NCBI GenBank assembly: GCA_008690995.1
Contig: VRMN01000006.1
Coordinates: 889,501-953,500 of the forward strand
Direction of reading: 5' to 3'
DNA: 64,000 nt
DNA from: Porphyridium purpureum
Lineage: Eukaryota; Rhodophyta; Bangiophyceae; Porphyridiales; Porphyridiaceae
Part shown: positions 1-8,915 of the stretch, in pieces
Layout of the letters: every line of letters begins with the position of its first letter
How positions within the stretch are numbered: position 1 is the stretch's first letter
Made by a program: the position numbers and the translations under genes
Notes under the pieces: model-generated
What the model was told of the DNA's origin: nothing
The model's input: only the letters and a program-made list of their open reading frames with translations
Database searches by the model: none

Positions 1-403
1 TGCGTCCTTTGCTCAGAACCGAATCACCGACTCGCAGAAACCGTTTAGAGTTACTACCAAAACCGGCCCGTTTGCGTCATTTTTTGAGCGAGCCGGCACG
101 CAGGCCGGTGTTATCGGTTTGCGCCGTTTTCAGCCTGTATGTTTTGGGTGTACACTAGGGTATCGACTGGACCACGCGCGCCAAAAACATCACAAAACGC
201 GACTGCTGGCTCATATTGATGATCACTCGCCGACTTCATACACAAACACACAGAAAACATGCAAAATAAAATCGGGATGCGCAGACAATGCGGGATTGTG
301 GAGGTACTGCTATTCGGTACAGTCCAACGATGCGATGAGCGTGCATGAAGTGTACACTCGCTGTACCTCTGGCGCGTTTCGTGTTTGCGCGTGGCTGCGG
401 GAA

Positions 404-445
<42 letters not shown>

Positions 446-582
446 CTGTGTTTGCCGGTGTGTTGTGGATTCGGGTCCATGCTCGCGCACTGGATTTGCG
501 CCGAGGTTCTGCTCGTGGCTGGAAACGTGAGAAGCTCGTGTTGCGCTTCGTGCAGTGACTGGAGTCGGATTGGTGCACGTCG
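1..582. other. 5' flank of the pseudokinase gene
   Basis: No gene recognised. The stretch holds AACCG-type motifs near 33-68 (aaaccgttta and aaaaccgg), similar to clusters upstream of other genes here, and a GA microsatellite at 408-437. Overlapping open frames on both strands encode low-complexity Ser/Leu or Arg/Glu runs from the microsatellite and show no family resemblance. It is probably the promoter and 5' UTR of the gene starting at 583. Confidence 0.5.
408..437. repeat. (GA)15 microsatellite
   Basis: Perfect GA dinucleotide repeat of about 30 bp, about 145 bp upstream of the ATG at 583. It creates artificial Ser-Leu or Arg-Glu runs in spurious frames. Confidence 0.95.
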
Positions 583-2589
583 ATGACGAGTGCTCGCACC
601 GCGCCTCGCTCGGGGCTGGGCGAATGGTCGCATCACGCCGAATCGGGAAGTCTGGCCTGGGTTCCTGCGGCGGCGTGGCTGCCTGAACGCGTGAGTGCGC
701 ATAGCCAGTGTCAGCGATGTGGCAGCTGTGAGGTATCGCGGGGCGTCGAGGTGGCGCCAGGTAGATTTTCAGCTTTGGGCGCCTGCGCCAGGCATTATCC
801 GCGCTCGCGTGGACGCGCCAGACCGCGTGTGCGCATGGCGTGGCTCCGGAGTGTAAGCATGTGCAGTGAGATCTCAGATGGTCAGAGCGCGGACGCGACG
901 CGCGTTTTGGTTCCCAGCGGTGCCTGTTTGCGGTCATCGAGCGGAATGACGTACGAGCTCACAGCACCGCTTCTCGGCACCGCCAAACAGGTCGTGACAG
1001 CGCAGTGCGAACAAGGCGCGGTCATTCTTGAGGTGGTTCGCCTAGGGTCTGCATCCGCGAAACTGACGAACGAGGTGCCAGTCAGCTCGGGCCTTTCAGC
1101 GTCGTGGGAAGACGTCGAACATCTAGAACGCACAGCCCAGCTGCTGCAGTCGCTGACCATGCATCACCAGGCATGCGCAGATTTCCTCGTGTGCCACGTA
1201 GATCACGGTTCACTCGACACGAGCGCCGAGGGAAATGGCATTCTCTTTTTCCTCGCATACCGCCCTTCCGCGAAAACAGCTCTGGAATCCTTCGTGTCGC
1301 TGCAAGACCTAAGATTGCGTCAGAGTTGGCGCGCTTCTGCAGCGATCGTGCACCGCATGCTCGAGCTGCTCCTGCAGGCTCTTCGCGAGTTTTCGTCCCT
1401 GTCGCCGCCGGTGCTCATGGGTTGCACCGACTGCTACGGCGGCGACGAAAGCCAACACGGCCTGCGCTTGCTTCATCCGAGTGCGGTTCTGTTGGCACGT
1501 ACCGAAGACGCCGCTGATCTGCAGATCTCGCTCCGACCGCTTCTGCGCGGCACCATGGGCGACATTGACAGCTACATGGCCCCAGAGCTACGCATGCGTC
1601 TGCATCCCAGCGACGGCACAACACAGAGCGACTTGTACGCGATTGGAGCGTTGATGGTCTTTGTCCTGACTGGCAAGCACCCGGACCCTGAGCTTCTAAG
1701 CAGGCCGCAAATATGGCGCGCATTGCTGCCCAATGCCTCGTCGTCCAGACTCAAACGCGTGTTTGACTTGACCGAGTGGATGCTGCGGCCACGCCCAATG
1801 GACCGACCTGCTGATGCGGATATGGCGCTGGCATTCCTGGAAGGATCGCTTGAATCGGTGCCAGGCACGCCTGCTCTTTCGGGCACCACCGCTGCGCCTA
1901 TATCTCCGCGTGACGCGGCGGAACGCATCAGCACGAGCAACAGCGTCAGCTTGAGTAGCATTCGAGAAGCGCCCTCACGCCACCTCTGCATTTCGCAACC
2001 CGACTCTGCACGGGCAGAGGTCCTGATTTCGAAGAATGGACTCAACGTCGAGTCCGTGGCGATGGCCGCGAGCGCTGTGGGATGGAACGCCATCGTGGGC
2101 GCGTGGACCGTATCGGCGATCTCTTCTGGCGGTTTGATTGCGCTGTTCTCTGTACCCTTTTGGTTTGCTGGCGTGCAAATGGCGTCACGCACCTTCTCGG
2201 CCATCACCAAAGAATCCGCGCTCGTTCTGGACCGTGCTGCAAACTCGTTTGCATTGTACAACGCGCTTGAGATGAATCGGTCGAGCCTTGTGTGGAGCGG
2301 CGCACTGACCGACGTGGTGAACGTACAGCTTGGCACGCGTGATAATGCAATCGGTGAAGGTGTTGAGCTCGCGTTTACAGCAACGGGAGTCAAAGGAGCA
2401 CGCAGCTGTCGCATTGGAACGACGCTCCCGCTCGACGATCAGCGCAAGCTGTTTGTATTTTTGAGCGAGTTTCTCGGCGTCGGTGATCTGGGACAAGTTC
2501 GTGAGAATGTGGCACTGCAAGAGGCGCGTGCGCGTGAGAGGGAGGCGAGCAGTGCGTTCGACGACGACAGCGATTGGGATCGCAGATAA
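583..2589 (+). CDS. Plastid/cyanobacterial-type protein kinase-like protein, probable pseudokinase
   Basis: 668 aa. The C-lobe of a protein kinase is clear: YMAPEL (about 331-336, APE motif), DLYAIGALMVFVLTGKHP (about 350-367) and PRPMDRP (about 403-409, the conserved Arg). The expected catalytic parts are absent: no VAIK-type Lys around 146-155, an LHPSAVLL segment (297-304) where HRDxKPxNxLL should be, and no DFG before the APE. After a Ser-rich linker comes a C-terminal domain (about 477-545) with a hydrophobic GWNAIVGAWT...FSVPFWFAG segment, which I know from cyanobacterial and plant plastid Ser/Thr kinases. Residues 1-100 are Arg-rich and poorly conserved; a transit peptide is possible, as is a later start (Met85, Met93, Met122). 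Role: likely scaffold or regulatory pseudokinase; no substrate can be named. Confidence 0.75.
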   Translation: MTSARTAPRSGLGEWSHHAESGSLAWVPAAAWLPERVSAHSQCQRCGSCEVSRGVEVAPGRFSALGACARHYPRSRGRARPRVRMAWLRSVSMCSEISDGQSADATRVLVPSGACLRSSSGMTYELTAPLLGTAKQVVTAQCEQGAVILEVVRLGSASAKLTNEVPVSSGLSASWEDVEHLERTAQLLQSLTMHHQACADFLVCHVDHGSLDTSAEGNGILFFLAYRPSAKTALESFVSLQDLRLRQSWRASAAIVHRMLELLLQALREFSSLSPPVLMGCTDCYGGDESQHGLRLLHPSAVLLARTEDAADLQISLRPLLRGTMGDIDSYMAPELRMRLHPSDGTTQSDLYAIGALMVFVLTGKHPDPELLSRPQIWRALLPNASSSRLKRVFDLTEWMLRPRPMDRPADADMALAFLEGSLESVPGTPALSGTTAAPISPRDAAERISTSNSVSLSSIREAPSRHLCISQPDSARAEVLISKNGLNVESVAMAASAVGWNAIVGAWTVSAISSGGLIALFSVPFWFAGVQMASRTFSAITKESALVLDRAANSFALYNALEMNRSSLVWSGALTDVVNVQLGTRDNAIGEGVELAFTATGVKGARSCRIGTTLPLDDQRKLFVFLSEFLGVGDLGQVRENVALQEARAREREASSAFDDDSDWDRR

Positions 2590-2937
2590 CGCTTACCCGC
2601 AGCTTATTCGAATCATTTAATCAGCTTTCGTTGGCACTGACTTTCTTTTGCTCCCGCGAGCTCGCGCGAAGGCGACATTGGAATATGAGAAATGTGCGCT
2701 CGAGTCCATCAACGCCGGCTTATGCCCACTGCAGCGCGTGGAATGAGCACTGAATTCGAATTGTACCAAGAGCAGGCTCTTGCACTGCCAAGCCGTCTTG
2801 TCTATGCAGTTTGATTCAGCAGACCATGAGATCGTGTTGGCGACCCAATTGGTTCGCGCTACGAGCAAGGCCAAACATCGTGTTCTATTTTCTTCTAGCC
2901 GAACATCTATATGTGTACGTTGGTTTCGCGCATTGCT
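2590..2937. other. Convergent intergenic spacer
   Basis: Spacer of 348 bp between two convergent stop codons. It must hold the 3' UTRs of both genes. No gene, repeat or RNA recognised. Confidence 0.5.
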
Positions 2938-4089
2938 TTACAACCATAGCGTTGTGATTACGTAGTACACTACCAGGTAGACCAGCATGGCAAAAATAAA
3001 ATATCTCAGTGGGTAGATAGCACGCGGTTTCTTGGGCAAGCCTGCCGCGCTGCGCGGTGTGCCCGCTTCGCTGAGTTCTTCGAGAAATTCTGAAATCTCG
3101 TCCTCGTGATCGTTTGCGCCGCTCGCTCCTCCGCCAACTCCACCAGGAGTATGCGGTGCCGAGCTCGCCGCCAGAAAGAGTTCACGAATCATCAAAACAA
3201 ATTTGCGCACCCAGCTCTTGCGCCGATGCCGAGGCCCATAGATTGTGCGCCAGTTACAATGGCCGTCGTTACACAGCGGATGGCGCGTGCTCACCATTTT
3301 GCGACCGTCAACCTCAAAGCAGTACTCGTGGTATCCTGTCGGCACGGGTGTGATCACGCACCAGTGCCCGGCGCTCTCCTGGTTCATGCTCACCGGCATC
3401 CAATTATTCCAGTCGCCTAGCAGATACACTTCATTTGCGCTGCTTGCCGAGGCCTGCCCCTTTCCGACAGCATTCGCGGCGTCGCGGCTGCTCGCCAGTC
3501 GCGCGGATGACGTCGACGGGCTTTCACGCAGTCCGCTTGTATTCCGCGTGAGCGTCACGGATAACGCGTCGATCATGCTGCTGCTATTTCGCAGACTCGT
3601 CACGCCGCTGGCGCGCAGCGCGCCTAAATCCGAGCTTGAATAGTTGTGTGGAGATACGGGCATGCCTGCGGCGGGCGACGCTGGCTTGGCAGCATCCACC
3701 GAGCCGTCGGCATTTCGAATTGGCGCGCTTTTCGATGGCACAAACACAAACTCGGACATCACCTGGTTGTTGTTTGGCGTGCTGACGCGCGGGCTCTTGG
3801 GCTCGTTTCGCAGCGACGCCGTCGACCCCACGCGTCGCAGGGCGCCGCTCCGCGCACTGCCCGGCGTGCGCGGCGTCGATGCGCCTGAGGAGTATCCCGA
3901 GTGCGCGGGTGCGACATGGCTGTGCGCGCGCGGCGTGGATGCGCCGCCGCTCTGCATATCCAGCGACGACGCGCTCTTCCCCAGCGCCTTTTTCTGCAGC
4001 ACCGCTGCCGACGACGAGGACGCCGACGCCAGCGGCGCGGTCTCGACAACCACGCCGGACGCGAGCCGCGCGCTGCTGCCGCTGCTCAT
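2938..4089 (-). CDS. Tail-anchored protein with AMPK-beta/CBM48-type glycogen-binding domain
   Basis: 383 aa from the ATG at 4089. The frame stays open upstream only through a CA microsatellite and begins there with GTG, so I reject that extension. Residues 1-215 are Ser/Thr/Ala/Pro-rich with repeated GASTPR motifs, probably disordered and phosphorylatable. Residues about 218-285 form a CBM48/AMPK-beta carbohydrate-binding domain: VYLLGDWNNW, then GHWCVITPVPTGYHEYCFEVDG, with the Trp residues that stack on alpha-glucan. An acidic patch (328-340) precedes one C-terminal hydrophobic helix (about 362-380, FIFAMLVYLVVYYVITT) with three residues after it, which is a tail-anchor arrangement. Known for the domain: binds glycogen or starch. 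Inferred: tethers a storage glucan, or an AMPK/SnRK1-like partner, to a membrane. Confidence 0.75.
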   Translation of the reverse strand: MSSGSSARLASGVVVETAPLASASSSSAAVLQKKALGKSASSLDMQSGGASTPRAHSHVAPAHSGYSSGASTPRTPGSARSGALRRVGSTASLRNEPKSPRVSTPNNNQVMSEFVFVPSKSAPIRNADGSVDAAKPASPAAGMPVSPHNYSSSDLGALRASGVTSLRNSSSMIDALSVTLTRNTSGLRESPSTSSARLASSRDAANAVGKGQASASSANEVYLLGDWNNWMPVSMNQESAGHWCVITPVPTGYHEYCFEVDGRKMVSTRHPLCNDGHCNWRTIYGPRHRRKSWVRKFVLMIRELFLAASSAPHTPGGVGGGASGANDHEDEISEFLEELSEAGTPRSAAGLPKKPRAIYPLRYFIFAMLVYLVVYYVITTLWL

Positions 4090-4205
4090 GACTACGTCCC
4101 AGCCCCAGACTCTACTGCGACGCCACGTCGCACGCACCACGCACGACGCGTTCCACCACTCTGCCCGCCGCCTCCCGCGCCGGCAGTCCCCGCATGCCCC
4201 AAAGT

Positions 4206-4230
4206 CACACACACACACACACACACACAC
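4206..4230. repeat. (CA)n microsatellite
   Basis: About 12 CA units, 117 bp upstream of the ATG of the glucan-binding protein on the minus strand. Read through, it yields a Val-Cys run that falsely lengthens that gene's frame. Confidence 0.95.
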
Positions 4231-4231
4231 C

Positions 4232-5009
4232 ACGCGTCACCAATATATTCAACACCTTGCGCACCGCGTGTCTCTCTCTCGTCTCCCATCCGCACGCCAC
4301 ACGCAGTGTCAAGCGCACCGCGAACCCACCAACCGAGCTATCGAGCCCCATCACACAGCGTCATAGCCGCGCGTGCCAATTTTAGAACCAACGCGTGCGC
4401 GCTTTCCGCGCCGTTTTTGAAAACGCAACTCGCGCAAAAACACACAGAAACACGCAAAAAGCACGGAACAAAAAGGCAAAAAATGCGCTGAACGGAGGAA
4501 AACGGAGGAGAAAAAGGGGGGGAAAGCGAGGAAAAAGCGTGCGTGAGACAGACGTACGCAGGGGGTGTGGGTGGCGCGTGTCCCGCCACTTTTTCATGTG
4601 CGTGCGGCGGGGGTACACTAGACGGGTTGGGGTGTGTACGGTGGTGATCCTAGGAGGGACGTGGTGCGCTGTGTGTTCAGAGGCAGTTGGGAGATGATAG
4701 TGGTATAGAGCCGCGAGATGTTACGCGCCCGGTAGGTCCCCACTGCACCCGACTCCTCACCCGCTTGCCGAAGCTCCAAACTTTCTTACCACCCACGACT
4801 AACACTCTTCAGGGAACTTAAACCTGTCGCCACCGCCGCTGACATTTCTGAGATGTCACGCTTGTACGAGTCTCCCGTGCTGTCCCGTCTCTGACTCGTT
4901 CTAGCTGAATACAGTGTACCTAGCTCACGCACACAGTATATCAGTGGGGTCTCATGAAGCCCGAAGCAGCTCGCTCGCGAGGTGCAAGATCAAGTCTGGA
5001 ATACCGCTT
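4232..5009. other. Promoter-side intergenic region
   Basis: Likely promoter and 5' UTR of the minus-strand gene at 4089. It contains a purine-rich A/G stretch (about 4440-4550) and no recognisable gene. It ends at the gypsy insertion, whose target duplication GCGAG occupies 5010-5014. Confidence 0.45.
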
Positions 5010-5014
5010 GCGAG

Positions 5015-5304
5015 TGTTACCAATGCTGTGCCTTTTTTACTCTCTGCGTCTTCTTCTTTCTCCGAGCAAGACCTGACCGGCTAGTCCGGGCAGGCGCGTC
5101 GCCTTTTTATACCCTTACTTCCGCCAGGGACAGCAAGGCGCCAAGAGAAATGACAATGCAAACCATTGGCATTTCTGCGCGCGTCTAGAAGGTTCTGGAA
5201 CCTCTAGAAGGTTCTAGAAACGGTTAAACGGTCTACCGGTTTAACGGCTTACCGGTTTCGGATTAACCGAACCGTTCTAGGTGAATGGGGTCGAACGGAT
5301 AACA
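5015..5304 (-). repeat. 3' LTR of the gypsy element
   Basis: 290 bp, TGTTA...TAACA ends, identical by eye to 10176-10465. In the element's orientation it carries an AACCG/CGGTT cluster (5219-5280), two heat-shock elements (5187-5220), a CCAAT box (about 5164-5168) and a TATA box (5102-5111), in that promoter order. Confidence 0.95.
5187..5220 (-). promoter_or_regulatory. Two perfect heat-shock elements in the LTR
   Basis: Two complete nGAAnnTTCnnGAAn triplets: aGAAggTTCtgGAAc (5187-5201) and aGAAggTTCtaGAAa (5206-5220). They lie about 75-110 bp upstream of the LTR TATA box in the element's orientation. This matches the HSF consensus known in all eukaryotes. The same pair is at 10348-10362 and 10367-10381 in the 5' LTR, where it would drive the element. 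Confidence 0.7.
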
Positions 5305-5318
5305 TCTCCCCCCCTCTT
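5305..5318 (-). other. Polypurine tract
   Basis: On the minus strand this is a 14-nt purine run (A/G only, with seven consecutive G) directly abutting the 3' LTR, the expected place for the plus-strand primer of an LTR element. Confidence 0.8.
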
Positions 5319-5423
5319 GGCTCGACGTCTCGGCGAGACTCCAAACTAAGTTGCATTCTTGGCTCGAGGAACCCGCGCTCCGGGAGAAAACCTCTGCCTA
5401 GCAAACTTCTCACAATTCCCAAG

Positions 5424-8400
5424 TCATTCAGAGTCAGACTCTTCGATAATTTTCAACAAGTCTGGCTCAGAATCGGACGCCGGCAGGTCGTCGGGTACTT
5501 CTTCATCATTTTCCCCTGCCATGTAGTCTTCGCGTCCATAGTATGGCTTCAGATGTTGGATCGGAAAAACATCATGACAAGCCACACCCTCGGGCAAAAT
5601 CACTCGGTAAGCATGCGAGCTTACCTTCTCAATGACAGGCACCGGACCAAGAAACTTTGGTGCCGCCAAATCACTCTTGTTCGGCCGCAATTGCGGCGCC
5701 GTGATCAACACTTGATCACCAACTTGAAACTCCCGGGCATCCTTGCGTCGATCGAAGAACTTCTGCATTCTCCCCTGGGCTTCGATCAAATTGTCGCGGA
5801 CTTCTTCATGGACTTTGCACAGGCGAAACCAGTGCTCCGCCATGTCCTTCGTCTGTCCGTCACGCGCAGGCCTCCACCCTTCGCTCGGTGGGAACCACGG
5901 ATCCCTTCCATATGCCACTTTGAACGGCGCGAATCCAGTGGCACTGCTTGGTGCAGAGTTGTACACAAACTCGTACAACGGCAAGTCTCGCACCCAGCCA
6001 GTATTCGTCGCCATCAATTTGAGCATTTCCCGAATCACGCGGTTCACTCGCTCAGTTTGGCCATCTGTCTGCGGGTGGTTGGCGGTAGACATTGCCAACT
6101 TCATGCCCACCCGCTTGCTCAGCTGCTGCCAAAACGTGGACGTAAACAGCGGATCTCGGTCCGACACAATCGACTTGGGGTATCCGAAGCGGCTCACGAC
6201 GTGCTTCACGAACAAGTCAGCACAACGTTTTGCTGTCAAGTCCTTGCGCGTCGGGATAAACAGCGCCATCTTCGAATATCGATCCACCACAGTCATGATT
6301 GCATCACAGCTGCCTTCGCTCCGAGGCAGCTCTGTCACAAAGTCCATCGAAATGTCGACCCAAGGTCCTTCGGGGATCGACAAGGGCTTCAGCTTTCCAA
6401 ACGACCGATTCTCTGACTTTGTCACTTGGCATGCGTGACAAGTCTTCACAAAACGGCTCACGTCTCGCTTCATCTTTGGCCAGTAGAAGCGAGTTATCAA
6501 AGACGCATAAGTTGTGTCCGCTCCACGGTGCCCTGCTGTCGGGATATCGTGGTGGAGTTGCATGACACGCTCTCTGAACTTCCTCGGTACGCAAACGCGA
6601 TTCCTCAAGTACAAGAGCCCAGCTTCGGTTCGGAAACCTTGGTGGGTCGGTAAATCCCCCATCAAAGTACCAAAGTCTGGGTCACTCGAGTACGAACCGA
6701 CAAATGCCTGGAAACTCGTACCAAATTCATCACACCGAACTTGGTACTCTAGCGCGTGCACCTCTGGCTTCCTCGACAAAGCATCGGCTACCACGTTCGA
6801 CTTTCCCTTCGCATAGTCGATCGTGATGTCAAACTCGGCTAAAAAGTCCAGCCACCGTGCTTGCCGGCCATTCAGCTCCTTCTGCGTCATCAGATGTTTC
6901 AACGCCTCATGATCTGTATGCAGCACAAACTTTGCTCCGTACAGATAAGGTCGAAACTCTCGCAGACAGTGAATGACGGCCATGAGCTCACCTTCATAGC
7001 TGCTGTACCTGGTCTCTCGGTCCAGCAGCTTCCTTGACGTAAACGCGACCGGTCTGCCTTCCTGCGCCAGCCATCCCCCCACCGCGACTTCGGAGCGGTC
7101 TGTGTACACCTCGAATGGCTTTTCAGGGTCTGGCAAGGCCAACACCGGCGCTTCCGTCAACACCCCCACAATCTTCTTGAAGGCCGACTTGCCTTCATCT
7201 CCCAGTTCGATCAGCTGCTTCTTCGACTTTGCGTTCTGCAACAGCGAAGTCAGCGGCGCCACGACGGTAGAGTATCCTTTGACAAACCTGCGAAACCAGT
7301 TTGTCATTCCCAAAAAGGATCTCAACTCCGTCACCGTCTTTGGCACTGGCCAATCTCTCAAAGCTTCCACCTTCCGTGGATCCATCTTCACGCAACCGTT
7401 GCCGACAATGTTCCCCAGGTATTCGACTTCAGAGACGAAGAAGCTGCACTTCTTGCGCTTCAAACGATACCCCGCCTTTTGCAAGCGCGACAACACTTCC
7501 TTCAGGACCTCAGCATGCGACTGCCGATCCTTGGTGAAGACCAAAATATCGTCCAAGTAAACAATGACGGTCTTGTCCAGCAGATCTGCAAACAGCTCGT
7601 TCATGGCCCTCTGAAAAGTTGCCGGTGCGTTGCAAAGACCAAACGGCATCACGCGGAACTCGAACTGTCCGTACCTGGTCTGGAACGCGGTCTTCGGCAC
7701 GTCCTCTCTCCGAACACGCAACTGGTGGTACCCCGATGCCAAATCCAACTTTGAGAAACAGTGAGCTGCGCCCAGTCGATCCAGCAACTCATCCATGTTT
7801 GGCAACGGATACCGGTCCTTCACAGTTGCGTCGTTCAACGCCCGATAATCAACGCACATCCTCATGCTGCCGTCTTTCTTCTTCACGAACAGCACGGGTG
7901 CTCCAAACGGGCTCTGACTCGGCTGGACGAATCCTTTGTCCAGCAAGTCATCCAAAGTCTCTCGGAGGACTTTCAACTCCGCAGGGCTCAGTCGGTAGAC
8001 CCTGCCCACTCTCACAGGCTTCTCATCTTTCAGCCTAATCACATGCTCCACTGTTCGGCTCTCAGGCAGCCCTCGCGGCTCCTTGAACAGACTTTCAAAA
8101 TCTTTGAGCATCTTCTTCACAGAGTCATCTCGTTTGCGCTCCACTGAACAGGGCTCCTCCCTTCCTTTCAGCACGCCGAGGTAGCACTCTTCTACCTCCT
8201 GACTCTTCAACAGCCGACGGAGCTCTTTCCGCGGCACCAGCATCTGCGTCATGCTCCAGGCCCTCTTCTCTCCGTAGGCCAACATGCCAGACTGCCAATC
8301 AATCACTGGGTTCTCCCGCTTCAGCCACTCCATGCCCAGAATTGCGTCTTGTCCCGCAATCCGGCAAATGGCAAAGTTAGCGGCTCCCGAGTACCCATCG

Positions 8401-8915
8401 CTCAGTTCAAACTTGACATTGGAGACTTCTCCGGCTGTTTCCAATACAGACCCATCCGCTAGGGTCACATGATCTCTCTTCCACGACGCCTTCTGCTTCA
8501 GGCCGTCGGATTTCAGCACAAAGTCCACGCTCATGAAGTTGTCCGTCGCGCCACTGTCAATCAAAAACGTGGCCTCTCCATCGGACTTGTGCACTTTTCC
8601 TCGAACTCGAAGAAGCATGGCAGCTCCCATCCCTCCAAGTTCCTTGATCACGGGCTGATTTGCGCTCGAGTTTCGCCCACAAGGTGTCGGACAGCCAGAC
8701 CTTGGCTTACCAAGGCCACCACAGCGGTCTTCATTGCCGCCCCTAGAGGTCTCGTAACGTCTGCGAGCCTCCTTTCCCTCTGACTGTCCGAGGAACCTCT
8801 CTACTCGAGCTCCTCGTTTTTTGACTCCAGCGAGTCTCCCTCCAGCTGGTGGATAGTCTTCCTTGCCTCGGGACACTTCCTGGCGATGTGCCCCGGCCTT
8901 CCACAATTCCAGCAT
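5424..8915 (-). CDS. pol: Gypsy pol polyprotein (protease, RT, RNase H, integrase)
   Basis: Frame of 1163 codons overlapping the end of gag by about 115 nt in the -1 frame, as in elements that use programmed -1 frameshifting. Parts in order: aspartic protease (LIDSGATDNF, about 120), reverse transcriptase (YPLPNMDELL; KLDLASGYHQL; FGLCNAPATFQ; YLDDILVF, about 330-460), RNase H (about 600-720), integrase with an HHCC zinc domain (HHD...CHACQ) and a DDE core (about 790-990), and a C-terminal GPVPVIEKVSSHAYRVILP segment typical of gypsy integrases. It looks intact. Confidence 0.93.
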   Translation of the reverse strand: MLELWKAGAHRQEVSRGKEDYPPAGGRLAGVKKRGARVERFLGQSEGKEARRRYETSRGGNEDRCGGLGKPRSGCPTPCGRNSSANQPVIKELGGMGAAMLLRVRGKVHKSDGEATFLIDSGATDNFMSVDFVLKSDGLKQKASWKRDHVTLADGSVLETAGEVSNVKFELSDGYSGAANFAICRIAGQDAILGMEWLKRENPVIDWQSGMLAYGEKRAWSMTQMLVPRKELRRLLKSQEVEECYLGVLKGREEPCSVERKRDDSVKKMLKDFESLFKEPRGLPESRTVEHVIRLKDEKPVRVGRVYRLSPAELKVLRETLDDLLDKGFVQPSQSPFGAPVLFVKKKDGSMRMCVDYRALNDATVKDRYPLPNMDELLDRLGAAHCFSKLDLASGYHQLRVRREDVPKTAFQTRYGQFEFRVMPFGLCNAPATFQRAMNELFADLLDKTVIVYLDDILVFTKDRQSHAEVLKEVLSRLQKAGYRLKRKKCSFFVSEVEYLGNIVGNGCVKMDPRKVEALRDWPVPKTVTELRSFLGMTNWFRRFVKGYSTVVAPLTSLLQNAKSKKQLIELGDEGKSAFKKIVGVLTEAPVLALPDPEKPFEVYTDRSEVAVGGWLAQEGRPVAFTSRKLLDRETRYSSYEGELMAVIHCLREFRPYLYGAKFVLHTDHEALKHLMTQKELNGRQARWLDFLAEFDITIDYAKGKSNVVADALSRKPEVHALEYQVRCDEFGTSFQAFVGSYSSDPDFGTLMGDLPTHQGFRTEAGLLYLRNRVCVPRKFRERVMQLHHDIPTAGHRGADTTYASLITRFYWPKMKRDVSRFVKTCHACQVTKSENRSFGKLKPLSIPEGPWVDISMDFVTELPRSEGSCDAIMTVVDRYSKMALFIPTRKDLTAKRCADLFVKHVVSRFGYPKSIVSDRDPLFTSTFWQQLSKRVGMKLAMSTANHPQTDGQTERVNRVIREMLKLMATNTGWVRDLPLYEFVYNSAPSSATGFAPFKVAYGRDPWFPPSEGWRPARDGQTKDMAEHWFRLCKVHEEVRDNLIEAQGRMQKFFDRRKDAREFQVGDQVLITAPQLRPNKSDLAAPKFLGPVPVIEKVSSHAYRVILPEGVACHDVFPIQHLKPYYGREDYMAGENDEEVPDDLPASDSEPDLLKIIEESDSE

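Noticed and set aside
1572-2414. 280-codon minus-strand frame
   Set aside because: Mirror of the pseudokinase gene in GC-rich DNA; no motif.
3644-4366. Plus-strand frame across the CA repeat
   Set aside because: Antisense to the glucan-binding protein; the His-Thr run is simply the CA microsatellite.
5553-6416. Long plus-strand frame opposite the gypsy pol
   Set aside because: It lies wholly antisense to a strongly conserved integrase region and has no family features.
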